A stretch of DNA of 64,000 nt. Source: Planctomycetota bacterium. GTDB lineage: Bacteria; Planctomycetota; B15-G4. Where the stretch lies: NCBI GenBank assembly GCA_020638905.1, contig JACKHP010000018.1:1-64000 (forward strand), given 5' to 3'. The position numbers and the translations under genes were made by a program. The notes under the pieces were generated by a model, which was not told the DNA's origin, did no database searches, and saw only the letters and a program-made list of their open reading frames with translations. Position 1 is the stretch's first letter. Every line of letters starts with the position of its first letter. This document shows positions 1-8,118 of the stretch, one piece after another.

Positions 1-1
1 C

Positions 2-1243
2 GCGCTGGACGACGAGCTGCTCGCGCACGCGGCGCGACTCGCGGCGCAGGTCGTCACGCGTCGCGAGTGGGAACGCCGGCGGCGCGGCACCGAGCGCCGG
101 CTGCGCGAGGCCTTCCGTGCGCTGCCCGCGCGCGCGTTCGTGCTCGACGCCGACGGACGGCTCGCGCTGGCGAACCGCGCCGCGTCCGCCGCCTGGGGCC
201 TGTTGCCCGACGACGCGTCCGGACGCGACCTGCGCACGCTGCTCGTCGAACGTCCCGAGTGCGACGCGCTGCTCGCGCTGGCCGACGCGGCGCGCGCGGG
301 CGGCACGCCCGTCCGGCGCGACGCGCTCGTACTCACCGACGCGCCCGGCTGCCGGCGCGTGCTGGCGGCCTGCGCCGTCCCGCTGGCCCGCGGCGACACG
401 CGCGGCGAGGTCCTTTGCGTGCTCGACGACGTGACCGACGCACGTCGCGCCGAGCGCGCGCGCCGCACCCGGGAGGCGCGCGAACACGACGCGCTGCGCC
501 TCTCGGGCCTGGGCGTGCTCGCCGGCGGACTCGCGCACGAGGTCGACGGCCTCGTGCGCTCGATCCACGAGGGCGTGGGACGCATCGCGCTGGGCATGAA
601 CGGGGACGCGAGCCTGCGTGACGAGACGGCGGCGCTCGAGCGCGACGCGCAGCGGGCCGCCGACCTCGTGCGCCTCGTGCTCTGCTGCGCGGGACGCGCG
701 CCGTCGTCCGCCGAACGGCTCGACCTCGACGCGCTGTTGCGCGACATGACGCACCTGCTCGATGCCGCGGCGCCGTCGGGCGCGCGCGTCGAGCTCGAGA
801 CGTCCGGCGGGCTGCCGACGGTGCTGGGCGACGCCGAGCAGTTGCGGCGTCTCGTGCTCGCGCTCGTCGAGAACGCCGCCGAGGCGCTGCCGCGCGGCGA
901 GGGCACGGTCGTCGTGCGCACCTCCGCGCGGCGCCTGCTGCGCGACGACCTGGCGGGACTGTTCCTCGACCGCGAGCTGCGCGAGGGATCCTACGTGGTG
1001 CTCGAGGTCGAGGACGACGGGGAGGGCTTCGACGACGCCCTCGCGCGCCGCGTGTTCGATCCGTTCTTCACCACCAAGGCCACCGGCCGGGGCCTGGGAC
1101 TCTCGGCGGTGCTGGGCATCGTGCGCGGACACGGCGGCGCGGTGCAGCTCGACAGCGAGCCCGGGCGCGGCACGTGCGTGCGCGTCCTGCTGCCCGCCGC
1201 CGGTCTCGCCGAGCGCGTGGGAGAGCGCCTCGGCGCGGGTTGA
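2..1243 (+). CDS. Sensor histidine kinase, 5' end cut by window
   Basis: The frame is open from base 2, so the true start lies upstream. The visible 413 residues begin with a short Arg-rich helix, then a PAS-like segment (roughly residues 45-150). A dimerisation helix follows with LAGGLAHEVDG, where the His codon at 536 is the expected autophosphorylation site. An HATPase_c domain follows, with the N box LVENAAEAL, the G1 motif VEDDGEGF, the F box FDPFFTTK and the G2 motif GRGLGLSAV. This arrangement is typical of hybrid or NtrB-like soluble sensor kinases that phosphorylate a response regulator. The usual Asn-Asn after the phospho-His motif is Val-Asp here, a mild deviation. No transmembrane segment is visible in the part present. 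The gene converges on the MOSC gene 42 bp downstream, and no partner regulator is in the window. The histidine kinase call is secure; the signal is unknown. Confidence 0.93.
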   Translation, partial: ALDDELLAHAARLAAQVVTRREWERRRRGTERRLREAFRALPARAFVLDADGRLALANRAASAAWGLLPDDASGRDLRTLLVERPECDALLALADAARAGGTPVRRDALVLTDAPGCRRVLAACAVPLARGDTRGEVLCVLDDVTDARRAERARRTREAREHDALRLSGLGVLAGGLAHEVDGLVRSIHEGVGRIALGMNGDASLRDETAALERDAQRAADLVRLVLCCAGRAPSSAERLDLDALLRDMTHLLDAAAPSGARVELETSGGLPTVLGDAEQLRRLVLALVENAAEALPRGEGTVVVRTSARRLLRDDLAGLFLDRELREGSYVVLEVEDDGEGFDDALARRVFDPFFTTKATGRGLGLSAVLGIVRGHGGAVQLDSEPGRGTCVRVLLPAAGLAERVGERLGAG

Positions 1244-1285
1244 CCTCCGCCGCGTCACGCACCTCCTCCCGCACGGCTGGCGTCG

Positions 1286-1765
1286 TCAGGCGAGGCGTAC
1301 GTCCTCGCCCGTGGTGATGCGGCCCTCGCGCAGGACGCGTGCGTACGCCCGACTGCTCTTCGGCGTCGCGTCCGCGTGCAGGCGCCCGAAGCCGCCGTCG
1401 GCGAACGAGCCCGCGATGAGGCGGCACGGCACGGCCCAGCTCGTGACCTCGAGCTCGACGCCGCCCGCGAAGACGAAGCGCGTGCCGGGCTGCACCTTTT
1501 CCCAGTCGAGGCCGGCCAGGGTCAGGTTCTCGCCGGTGCTGCCCGGCACGATGGGATGGCCTTCGGCCGCGAGGCGCTCGACGACCTCGAGCGCCAGCAG
1601 GCACACGGCGCGCTCGGGTCCGCCGTGGTGGCGCAGGTCGCGCTGCCGGTCGCCCAGCAGGCCGCCGCTGCGTACCTCGGCGTGCGGCACGGCGAGCTTG
1701 GGCACGCCGCCGTCGGAGAGCGAGATCTGGTGGACACGTCCGGCGGGAGGCGGGCTGGGCGGCAT
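1286..1765 (-). CDS. MOSC domain-containing protein
   Basis: The 159-residue single-domain protein carries the MOSC signature GDRQRDLRHHGG, then ERAVCLLALEVVERL, PGSTGENLTL and the conserved Cys in AVPCRLI. MOSC domains occur at the C terminus of molybdenum-cofactor sulfurases and in small stand-alone proteins such as YiiM, where they bind or transfer sulfur. The product is expected to be cytosolic, and its substrate cannot be read from the sequence. The ATG start is supported by AGGAG about 8 bases upstream. A TACGAT -10-like hexamer lies 32 bases before the ATG (plus-strand 1797-1802). The length is normal for a stand-alone MOSC protein. The gene converges with the histidine kinase and has no obvious functional partner. 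Confidence 0.9.
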   Translation of the reverse strand: MPPSPPPAGRVHQISLSDGGVPKLAVPHAEVRSGGLLGDRQRDLRHHGGPERAVCLLALEVVERLAAEGHPIVPGSTGENLTLAGLDWEKVQPGTRFVFAGGVELEVTSWAVPCRLIAGSFADGGFGRLHADATPKSSRAYARVLREGRITTGEDVRLA

Positions 1766-2032
1766 CGACGACGACTCCTGGGGCTGATCGGTGTGGATCG
1801 TAGCGTCCGAAATCTTCTGGGCTCATGCCGCGGGGCGCGACTCCCTTCGCGTCGCTCGAACCGGAATCTGCGCCGGAGGTCGCGATCCCCGGCGGCTCGA
1901 CGCGGCCAACACTCGCGACCGCCTCCCGTCTCTCCCAGGTGACTGGCGCCGTCGCGGCGCGGAGTTGCCCAGAAAGAAGGTGTGGGACGCAGGGCGTGCC
2001 GCGCCGGGTCCGTCTTCCCGAGGAGATCCGCC

Positions 2033-2362
2033 ATGACCGAGCCGACGAACGTGGGGGCGCCCGAGGCGCCCAGCCGCTTGCGCAAGATCGGTACCGCCTT
2101 CACCCTCGGCACGATGGGCCTCTCGGTCGTGTTCTTGCTCATGCAGGCCTTCGGCCCCGAGCAGTGGCGCGCCGGCAACCCGGTCTTCGGTCCCGAGGGC
2201 GACCCCATCGGCCCGCCGCCGACCGAGACGACGGCGCCGGCGGTCGTCGGCGATGCGGACGCCGCCGCCTCCGCCGCGAACGGCAAGACCGACGAGCACG
2301 TCGAGAAGACGAAGGCAGCGGAGGACGCGCAGGCGTCCGAGTCCGGCGACGGCCAGCGGTAG
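2033..2362 (+). CDS. Small single-pass membrane protein, unknown function
   Basis: The 109-residue product starts MTEPTN at the ATG at 2033, which has AGGAGA 6 bases upstream. A further in-frame start at 1982 lacks such a site. Residues about 17-40 form one hydrophobic helix (around TLGTMGLSVVFLLMQAF). The rest is a polar, low-complexity Ala/Glu/Lys tail from about residue 75. This suggests a short cytoplasmic N terminus with a disordered tail on the other side. I do not recognise a family. It reads in the same direction as the ankyrin fusion gene 96 bp downstream and could be co-transcribed with it. Confidence 0.7.
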   Translation: MTEPTNVGAPEAPSRLRKIGTAFTLGTMGLSVVFLLMQAFGPEQWRAGNPVFGPEGDPIGPPPTETTAPAVVGDADAAASAANGKTDEHVEKTKAAEDAQASESGDGQR

Positions 2363-2458
2363 GGCGGGTCGTCGGGCGTGGATCGTCGGCGCACCGCCAC
2401 GTGACGCCCGCGCCGAGTTCCGGATCATCCGGGCACGCGCCCCGGGAGGTCCGTGTCG

Positions 2459-4354
2459 ATGGTCCGTTGGATCGCACGCTTCGCCATCCTGCTGCTCGTG
2501 GTCCGTCCGCTCGCCGCGCAGGACGGCGCGCTCGGGGCGCCGACGTCCGCCGACCTCGCCGTGCGCCTCGACGCCGCCGTGCTGCGCGCGCTCCCGCCGC
2601 TCCAGGAGTCGGGGGACGACTGGTACCTGGCGCGCACGTGCAACTCCTGCCACCACGCGTCGCTGGGCCTGATCGCGGTGGCCGCCGCGCGCGAACGCGG
2701 TCTCGCCGTCGACGACGACCTCGCGGCGCGGCTGCTCGCGCGCGTGCTGCGCACGAGTCCCGAGGCCGAGGCGGGCATCGTGCAGGGCGACCGGCGCGAC
2801 GTCGGCATCAACGCGCAGATCGGACAGGGCTACCGGCTGCTGGCGCTCGCCGCGAGCGACGTCGCGCCGAACACGAACACCGACGCGGTGGTCACCTTCC
2901 TGGCCGGCAAGCAGCAGCCCGACGGGCACTGGCGCTCCGAGAGCCACCGCCCGCCGCTTGAGGACAGCGAGTTCACCGCGACCGCGCTCTCGCTGCGCGC
3001 GCTGCGGAGGTACGTCACGCCGGCGCTCGCCGACGAGATCGCGGGGCGCGTCCGGCGCGCGCGCGACTGGCTCGTGACGGCCGTGCCGGTCACGCACGAG
3101 GAGCGCGTCATGCAGCTGTTCGGCCTGGCGTGGTCGGACGCCGGCGCCGAGGAGATCGACGCGGCGGTGGCGGGGCTGCGCGCGACCCAGCGTCCCGACG
3201 GAGGCTGGGCGCAGATCGCGAGGCGTGAGAGCGACGCCTTCGCCACGGCCGAGGCGCTCGTGGCGCTGCACGAAGCCGGCGGCGTGTCGTCCGCCGACGA
3301 GACGCTGCGGCGCGGCGCGGCCTTCCTGCTCGACACGCAGCTCGCCGACGGGACGTGGCACGTCACGACGCGTCGCAAGACCGAGGGACTGCCGTACTTC
3401 GAGTCGGGCTTCCCGCACGGCGAGGACCAGTTCGTCTCGGCCGCGGCGACGGGCTGGGCGATCGCCGCGCTGTGCGCGCTGCGCGACGACGTGCGCTCGC
3501 CGATCTGGACGGGGAGCGCGGCGAAGGCGCGTCCCGCAGCGGTCGCGCGGGCCGATCCGCAAGCCGGAGCCGCAAGCGGATCCGGATCCCTCCTCGCGGC
3601 GGCGCTCTCCGGCAGCGTCGACGATCTCGCGGACCGGCTCGCGTCGGGTGCCGACGCGAACGCGCGCGGGCCCGGTGGCCTGACTCCCCTGCTCTGCGCG
3701 GCGTCGGACGTCGACAAGGTGCGACTGCTGCTCGCGCACGGCGCCGATCCGTCCACGCGCAGCGAGCTCGGGCAGACGGTGTTCCTCGCCGCGGCCGCAC
3801 GGGACGGCGGGCTGCCCGTCCTGCGACTGCTGCTCGCGCGGGGACCGGCTGCTTCGCAGGACGATCTCGACGAGGCGCTGCGTGCGGCCGCACTGGCCGG
3901 CGACCTGGCGAAGATCGACCTGCTGTCGGACGCGGGCGCGTCGCTCGAGGCGCCCGGCGAGGAGGGCGAGACCGCGCTCATGCTCGCCACCTGGCAGGGC
4001 GACGCCGAGCTCGTCCGGCAACTCGTCGCGCGCGGCGCCGAGGTCGATCCGGTGGGCTACGGCGTCACGCCGCTGCTGGTCGCCGCCGAGGACGGTCAGC
4101 GCGACGCGCTCGTCGCGCTGCTCGAGTCCGGTGCCGACGTGGCCGCGCGCGACGGCGGTCCCGACGGTCCCACGGCCCTGCACTGGGCGGCCATCATCGA
4201 CCCCGGGACGACGGCCCTCGTCGAGGCGCTGCTCGCCCACGGCGCACCGCTGGACGCGCGCGACGAGGACGGTCGCACGCCGCTCGACCGGGCGCTCGAG
4301 CACGGGAACACGGCCTTCGCCGAGGTCTTGCGCGCGGCGGCCGCGGGCCGCTGA
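2459..4354 (+). CDS. Secreted alpha-toroid (squalene-cyclase-like) / ankyrin fusion with CxxCH motif
   Basis: The 631-residue product has a Sec signal peptide (MVRWIARFAILLLVV, cut near LAAQD). Near residue 60 lies CNSCHH, a c-type-haem-like CxxCH motif. Then comes an (alpha/alpha) toroid of the prenyltransferase/squalene-cyclase type to about residue 355, with QW/PFT-like turns such as QQPDGHW and QRPDGGW. A short Ala/Gly-rich linker leads to four or five ankyrin repeats (GLTPLLCAA, GETALMLAT, YGVTPLLVA, GPTALHWAA) to the C terminus. The DxDD catalytic motif of hopene synthases is not evident, so a cyclase activity is unlikely; the toroid is probably a binding scaffold. The ATG at 2459 has GGGAGG 9 bases upstream and was chosen over the GTG at 2453, which is only 3 bases from that site. 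Planctomycete toroid proteins with an SCHH motif are known to me, but the ankyrin tail is unusual. Confidence 0.85.
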   Translation: MVRWIARFAILLLVVRPLAAQDGALGAPTSADLAVRLDAAVLRALPPLQESGDDWYLARTCNSCHHASLGLIAVAAARERGLAVDDDLAARLLARVLRTSPEAEAGIVQGDRRDVGINAQIGQGYRLLALAASDVAPNTNTDAVVTFLAGKQQPDGHWRSESHRPPLEDSEFTATALSLRALRRYVTPALADEIAGRVRRARDWLVTAVPVTHEERVMQLFGLAWSDAGAEEIDAAVAGLRATQRPDGGWAQIARRESDAFATAEALVALHEAGGVSSADETLRRGAAFLLDTQLADGTWHVTTRRKTEGLPYFESGFPHGEDQFVSAAATGWAIAALCALRDDVRSPIWTGSAAKARPAAVARADPQAGAASGSGSLLAAALSGSVDDLADRLASGADANARGPGGLTPLLCAASDVDKVRLLLAHGADPSTRSELGQTVFLAAAARDGGLPVLRLLLARGPAASQDDLDEALRAAALAGDLAKIDLLSDAGASLEAPGEEGETALMLATWQGDAELVRQLVARGAEVDPVGYGVTPLLVAAEDGQRDALVALLESGADVAARDGGPDGPTALHWAAIIDPGTTALVEALLAHGAPLDARDEDGRTPLDRALEHGNTAFAEVLRAAAAGR

Positions 4355-4523
4355 CCGGCGCGCGTGCGCCCTGGTGCACGTCGCGGCGCGACGATTCGGT
4401 GGTGACTCGACGGCACGCGAAGTGTCCTGAGGTCGTGTGGCTCGCCTCGGGTCCGCGTCGTCGTTGGAGCGTGTCCAGCGCCGGGCGTGCATCCGACGGC
4501 CACGTCGAGGGGAGGATGTCTCG

Positions 4524-4862
4524 ATGAAGCGTCGACTCGAGAGCGTGTGCGCGGTGCTTCTGGGGTGCTGCGCGTGGACGGCCTGCGGCCAGGCGGGCCA
4601 GGGTGCTTCGGGGGGCGTCAGCTACGACGGCCCCGGGGGCAGCGTGTCCGCCGGTGTGAGCGTCGGGAAGGCGTCCACCGGTGTGCCGCAGTTCCAGATG
4701 ACCGAGGAGCAGATCGACGGCTGGGTCGACCTTTGCGAGCAGATCCTGACGCACCCCGAGACGTACACTCCGGACGGCATGACCACCCAGGAGGTGCTCG
4801 ACTTCGTGGGCAAGAAGCTCGACTTCCTGCTGGCGATCAAGATGACGCTCGCCGGGGGCTGA
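4524..4862 (+). CDS. Small lipoprotein, unknown function
   Basis: The 112-residue product has a lipoprotein signal (MKRRLESVCAVLLGCC, lipobox WTAC with Cys near residue 21). A Gly/Ser-rich stretch (SYDGPGGSVSAGVSVGK) follows, then a mostly helical C-terminal half. The start is supported by GGGGAGGA 8 bases upstream of the ATG. The mature protein should be anchored in a membrane facing the periplasm-like space. I recognise no family. It sits 49 bp before the helical-repeat protein gene and may be co-transcribed with it. Confidence 0.75.
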   Translation: MKRRLESVCAVLLGCCAWTACGQAGQGASGGVSYDGPGGSVSAGVSVGKASTGVPQFQMTEEQIDGWVDLCEQILTHPETYTPDGMTTQEVLDFVGKKLDFLLAIKMTLAGG

Positions 4863-4911
4863 CCGCCGGTTCCAAGATCGGCACGGAGGCGAGGTCGAGG
4901 AGGTGCTCGCG

Positions 4912-6783
4912 ATGACGATCGACTCCCGCGGCGTTCGGCGGCTCGCGGTGCTGGTCGGCGCGCTGCTCGTCGGCGGGCTCGTCGTGCTGCTCGGGCCGTG
5001 GGACGGGGGCGAGGGGTCCGTCACGCTGCGAGCGCCTTGCGCTCGCGGCGCCATGGCGTCCCTGCCCGCCGGAGTGCCCGACGCGCCGAGCGATCGGCGC
5101 GTCGAGACTCTGGCCCCGCCGTCCGACGCTGCGAGCGCTTCTCGGGACGACGTCGACTGCGCGTCGACCGACGTGCTCGGTCGGCTCGCCGCGCTGGCCG
5201 CCGAGTTGCGCCAGGCGTACGACGGCGATCCCTCCGGCGAGGCACTGGTCGCGTGGTTCGCGCCGGGCACGGGCCCGCCGCACGCGGCCTTCGATCGCAT
5301 CCCGGGGCGACCGCCGCGGCGCAGCCGGGCGATGGAGAGCTGGCTCGACCTGCTCGCGTGCGCGGGTGAGCAGGGTCTCGTCGAGCCGTTCGCCGCGAGC
5401 ACCGTGGCGACCTGCCGCGACGAGCCGCGTCCGCCGCTGCGGTCCTTCTGGCTGGCGACCCTGATGGAGTTCGCCCCGTGCCGTGCCGACGTGTTCGAGG
5501 TGCTGGCCGACGAGGTGCGGCGCGTCCTCGACGCGCGGGGCGACGGCGCGGGCGCGACGTTCGGCACGTATCTCATGCGCCAGGCGGCCTGCCCCGACAT
5601 GCAGGCCGACGTCGTCGGACTCCTGTTGTCGGTGGCCGAGGCGACCTCCGACCCGGCGGCACGCGCGGGGGTGTACGTCCGGCTGGCCGCCAGCGTGCCG
5701 TGGAACGAGGCCGTCGAGCGACACTTCCTGGAGCACGTCCGGTGCCCCGCGGACGCCTGGTCGTCCCTCGAGCTGCTCTACGCCTATGCCGGTCACGGCC
5801 TGCAACCCGACGACGTCCAGCGTCTGCTGCTGGCGTTGCCCGCGACCTACGACGCGATCCTCGCCGGGGACAGCGGGCGCGCGGCGGCCTGGGCCGCGTA
5901 CAAGCTCATGGCCCAGGACGGCGGGGCCTGGGGCGCCCAGCAGCTCCTGGCGCTCGTGCGCGAACCGACGTCGGCGGGGCGCGCCGACGTGCTCGCGTTC
6001 CTGGGCGATCCCGCCGCGATGTACGTGACCTGGAACGAGCTCGGTGCGTTCGTCGACGACGCCGATCCGGACGTGGCGACGGCGGCCTGGACGGCGCTCG
6101 CCCAGCGCCTGGCCGGCAGCGACGACGCGCTCGACTTCGTGCGCTCGGCGGCGATCGCGTCCGACGATCCCGCGAGCCGGCTGCACGCCATCGAGGCCCT
6201 CGGCACCTGCGGACGGGCCGACGCGTTCGAGATCCTGCTCGACGAGGTGCTGCCCTCGGCGTCCGACGCCGAGGCGCGCCGCGCGACCTTGAGCAACGCG
6301 TCGCTCATCCCCGGGGCCGACCTCGAGCGCATCGCGTGGTTCGCCGACGAGGCCCACGAGACCGACCCCGAGACGCGCATGGTGGCCCTGACGTCCTACG
6401 TCGTGGCGAACCCCGACGTCGAGGCGTCCGTCGAGCGGCTCGCGTCCTACGCCGACGATCCCGTGCTGGGGCTGAAGGCGGCCACGGCCGCGGGGCTCTA
6501 CCTGCGCTACGCGAAGGGCGACGAGGCATCGCTCGCGCGCTGGGAGCAGATCCGCCCGCCGGGGTTCGAGCTGGCCGAGTGGGCCATGCGCGACGACCTC
6601 GAGCGGCTGGCCCTGCCATGGACGGGCGACGCGGTCGCGTCCCAGGTCGAGAGCCAGTCGTTCCTGGCCGACCTCGCCGAAGCCGCCGGACACCCCCAGG
6701 CGCAGCGCCTGCAGGCCCAGGCGCGGATGGCCGACATCCTGCGTCGCATCGCGGTGGGCGTGGCAGCCGATTCGTCGCACTGA
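4912..6783 (+). CDS. Membrane-anchored helical-repeat (HEAT-like) protein
   Basis: The 623-residue protein has an N-terminal hydrophobic segment (RRLAVLVGALLVGGLVVLLG) that can act as a signal anchor. A polar linker with Cys residues follows, then a long array of helix pairs from about residue 100 to the end. Units such as ASRLHAIEALGTCGRADAF and EARRATLSNASLIPG suggest HEAT/armadillo-like packing and therefore protein binding. No catalytic motif is visible. The ATG at 4912 has GAGGAGG 8 bases upstream; the GTG at 4903 overlaps that site and was rejected. It lies in the same orientation as the preceding lipoprotein gene. The function is unknown. Confidence 0.8.
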   Translation: MTIDSRGVRRLAVLVGALLVGGLVVLLGPWDGGEGSVTLRAPCARGAMASLPAGVPDAPSDRRVETLAPPSDAASASRDDVDCASTDVLGRLAALAAELRQAYDGDPSGEALVAWFAPGTGPPHAAFDRIPGRPPRRSRAMESWLDLLACAGEQGLVEPFAASTVATCRDEPRPPLRSFWLATLMEFAPCRADVFEVLADEVRRVLDARGDGAGATFGTYLMRQAACPDMQADVVGLLLSVAEATSDPAARAGVYVRLAASVPWNEAVERHFLEHVRCPADAWSSLELLYAYAGHGLQPDDVQRLLLALPATYDAILAGDSGRAAAWAAYKLMAQDGGAWGAQQLLALVREPTSAGRADVLAFLGDPAAMYVTWNELGAFVDDADPDVATAAWTALAQRLAGSDDALDFVRSAAIASDDPASRLHAIEALGTCGRADAFEILLDEVLPSASDAEARRATLSNASLIPGADLERIAWFADEAHETDPETRMVALTSYVVANPDVEASVERLASYADDPVLGLKAATAAGLYLRYAKGDEASLARWEQIRPPGFELAEWAMRDDLERLALPWTGDAVASQVESQSFLADLAEAAGHPQAQRLQAQARMADILRRIAVGVAADSSH

Positions 6784-6830
6784 GCCGCGACCGACCCGCG
6801 CCCGGGGGACTCCTGCTCGTGCCCGCGGAT

Positions 6831-6839
6831 TGCTAACGT
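6831..6839 (+). promoter_or_regulatory. Extended -10-like element TGCTAACGT
   Basis: TGCTAACGT fits an extended -10 (TGnTAnnnT) of a housekeeping sigma factor. It would place transcription start near 6846, about 55 bases before the aminomethyltransferase-like gene. No good -35 is visible, as expected for extended -10 promoters. Three similar elements precede other genes in the window. Confidence 0.4.
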
Positions 6840-6900
6840 CGTGGGCCGCTGCGCAGCGCGCGCGGCATGGACCGTCCACCTCGAGCACCGCACCCTCGCC

Positions 6901-8118
6901 ATGCCGCTGTCCACGCCGTTCCACGAGCGCACCTCGGCCGCGTGCACGAGCCTGCACTGGAAGGACTGGGCCGGCTACCACGCGGTGTGCCGCTACGAGC
7001 ACAGCCACGAGCCCGAGTACCACGCCGTGCGGCACGCGGCCGGCCTGCTCGACGTCTCGCCGCTGTTCAAGATCGACGTCACGGGAAGGGACGCGGCCGC
7101 CTTCCTGGCCTGGGTCACGGCGCGCGATCCGGGCCGGCTGAAGATCGGGCAGGTGGGCTACGGCTGCTGGTGCGACGAGGACGGCAAGGTCCTCGACGAC
7201 GGCACGCTCACGCGCTGGGACGAGCAGCACTTCCGCATCACGTCGGCCGACCCGTCGTACGCGTGGCTGCTGCAGAACGCGTCCGGCTTCGACGTGCGCC
7301 TCGTCGACCGCACCGACGAGATCGCGGGGCTGGCGCTGCAGGGTCCGACGAGCCGCGCGATCCTCGCGTCCGTCGTCGACGGCGCGGCGTCGGGCGACGT
7401 CGGCTCGCTGCGCTTCTTCCGCGCGATGCGGGCGCGCGTGGCGGGCTCGCCGGTCGAGATCACGCGCACGGGCTACACGGGCGACCTGGGCTACGAGCTG
7501 TTCATGCCGGCCAAGAAGGCGCTCGCGGTCTACGACGCGCTGCTCGAGGCGGGGCGTCCCCACGGACTGCTGCCGCTGGGGCTCGACGCCCTCGACGTGC
7601 TGCGCATCGAGGCCGGCTTCGTGCTCATGGGCGTCGACTACTACTCGGCGCGCACGTGCCTGATCGAGGCGCAGAAGAGCACGCCCACCGAGCTCGGCCT
7701 GGGCTGGACGGTCGACCTCGAGCGCGCGCCCTTCCTCGGTCAGCGCGCGCTGCGGCGCGAGCAGCAGACCGGCGCGGCCTGGGCGCTCGTCGGCCTTGCG
7801 CTCGACTGGGACGAGTTCGTCGCGCTGCACGATCGCTGGGGGCTGCCGCCGCAGCTGCCCGCCGGCGCGAGCCGTCTGCCCGTCCCCGTCTTCGCCGGAC
7901 GGCGCCAGGTCGGCTACGCGACGAGCAGCACCTGGTCGCCGATCCTGAAGCGCTTCATCGCGCTCGCGTCGGTGCGCGCCGAACACGCCGCGCCGGGCAG
8001 CGTCCTGCGCATGGAGGTCACGGTGCAGTTCGAGCGCAGGAGCGTGCAGGCCGTCGTCACGCCGACGCCCTTCTTCGATCCGCCGCGCAAGCGCGCCCGC
8101 GCGGGGGACGACGCATGA
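6901..8118 (+). CDS. Aminomethyltransferase (GcvT)-like folate-dependent protein
   Basis: The 405-residue protein is a GcvT-family member, the folate-binding fold of the glycine cleavage T protein, sarcosine dehydrogenases and O-demethylases. Visible family motifs include AAGLLDVSPLFKIDV near the N terminus, the glycine-rich RTGYTGDLGYELF segment, LGLDALDVLRIEAG and the C-terminal barrel (FLGQRALRREQQ). The N terminus (MPLSTPFHERTSAACTS, then WAGYHAV) fits a planctomycete GcvT subfamily I have seen; it is not the orthodox gcvT of a gcvTHP operon. No gcvH or gcvP is nearby. The ATG at 6901 matches family starts, although an in-frame GTG exists at 6841. No Shine-Dalgarno is obvious. The stop overlaps the next start (ATGA at 8115), so it is translationally coupled to an FAD oxidoreductase, suggesting that the two handle one-carbon units from a shared substrate. 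Confidence 0.88.
   Translation: MPLSTPFHERTSAACTSLHWKDWAGYHAVCRYEHSHEPEYHAVRHAAGLLDVSPLFKIDVTGRDAAAFLAWVTARDPGRLKIGQVGYGCWCDEDGKVLDDGTLTRWDEQHFRITSADPSYAWLLQNASGFDVRLVDRTDEIAGLALQGPTSRAILASVVDGAASGDVGSLRFFRAMRARVAGSPVEITRTGYTGDLGYELFMPAKKALAVYDALLEAGRPHGLLPLGLDALDVLRIEAGFVLMGVDYYSARTCLIEAQKSTPTELGLGWTVDLERAPFLGQRALRREQQTGAAWALVGLALDWDEFVALHDRWGLPPQLPAGASRLPVPVFAGRRQVGYATSSTWSPILKRFIALASVRAEHAAPGSVLRMEVTVQFERRSVQAVVTPTPFFDPPRKRARAGDDA

Noticed and set aside
2459..4354. Calling the toroid-ankyrin protein a squalene-hopene cyclase
   Set aside because: The DxDD catalytic motif is not visible and the protein is exported, while hopene synthases act at the cytoplasmic membrane face.
1823..4492. An 889-residue minus-strand frame
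   Set aside because: It is antisense to the toroid-ankyrin gene, which has a signal peptide, repeats and a good ribosome-binding site.
6901..8118. Calling the GcvT-like gene the glycine-cleavage gcvT
   Set aside because: No gcvH or gcvP is adjacent, and the N terminus fits a distinct planctomycete GcvT subfamily coupled to flavoproteins.
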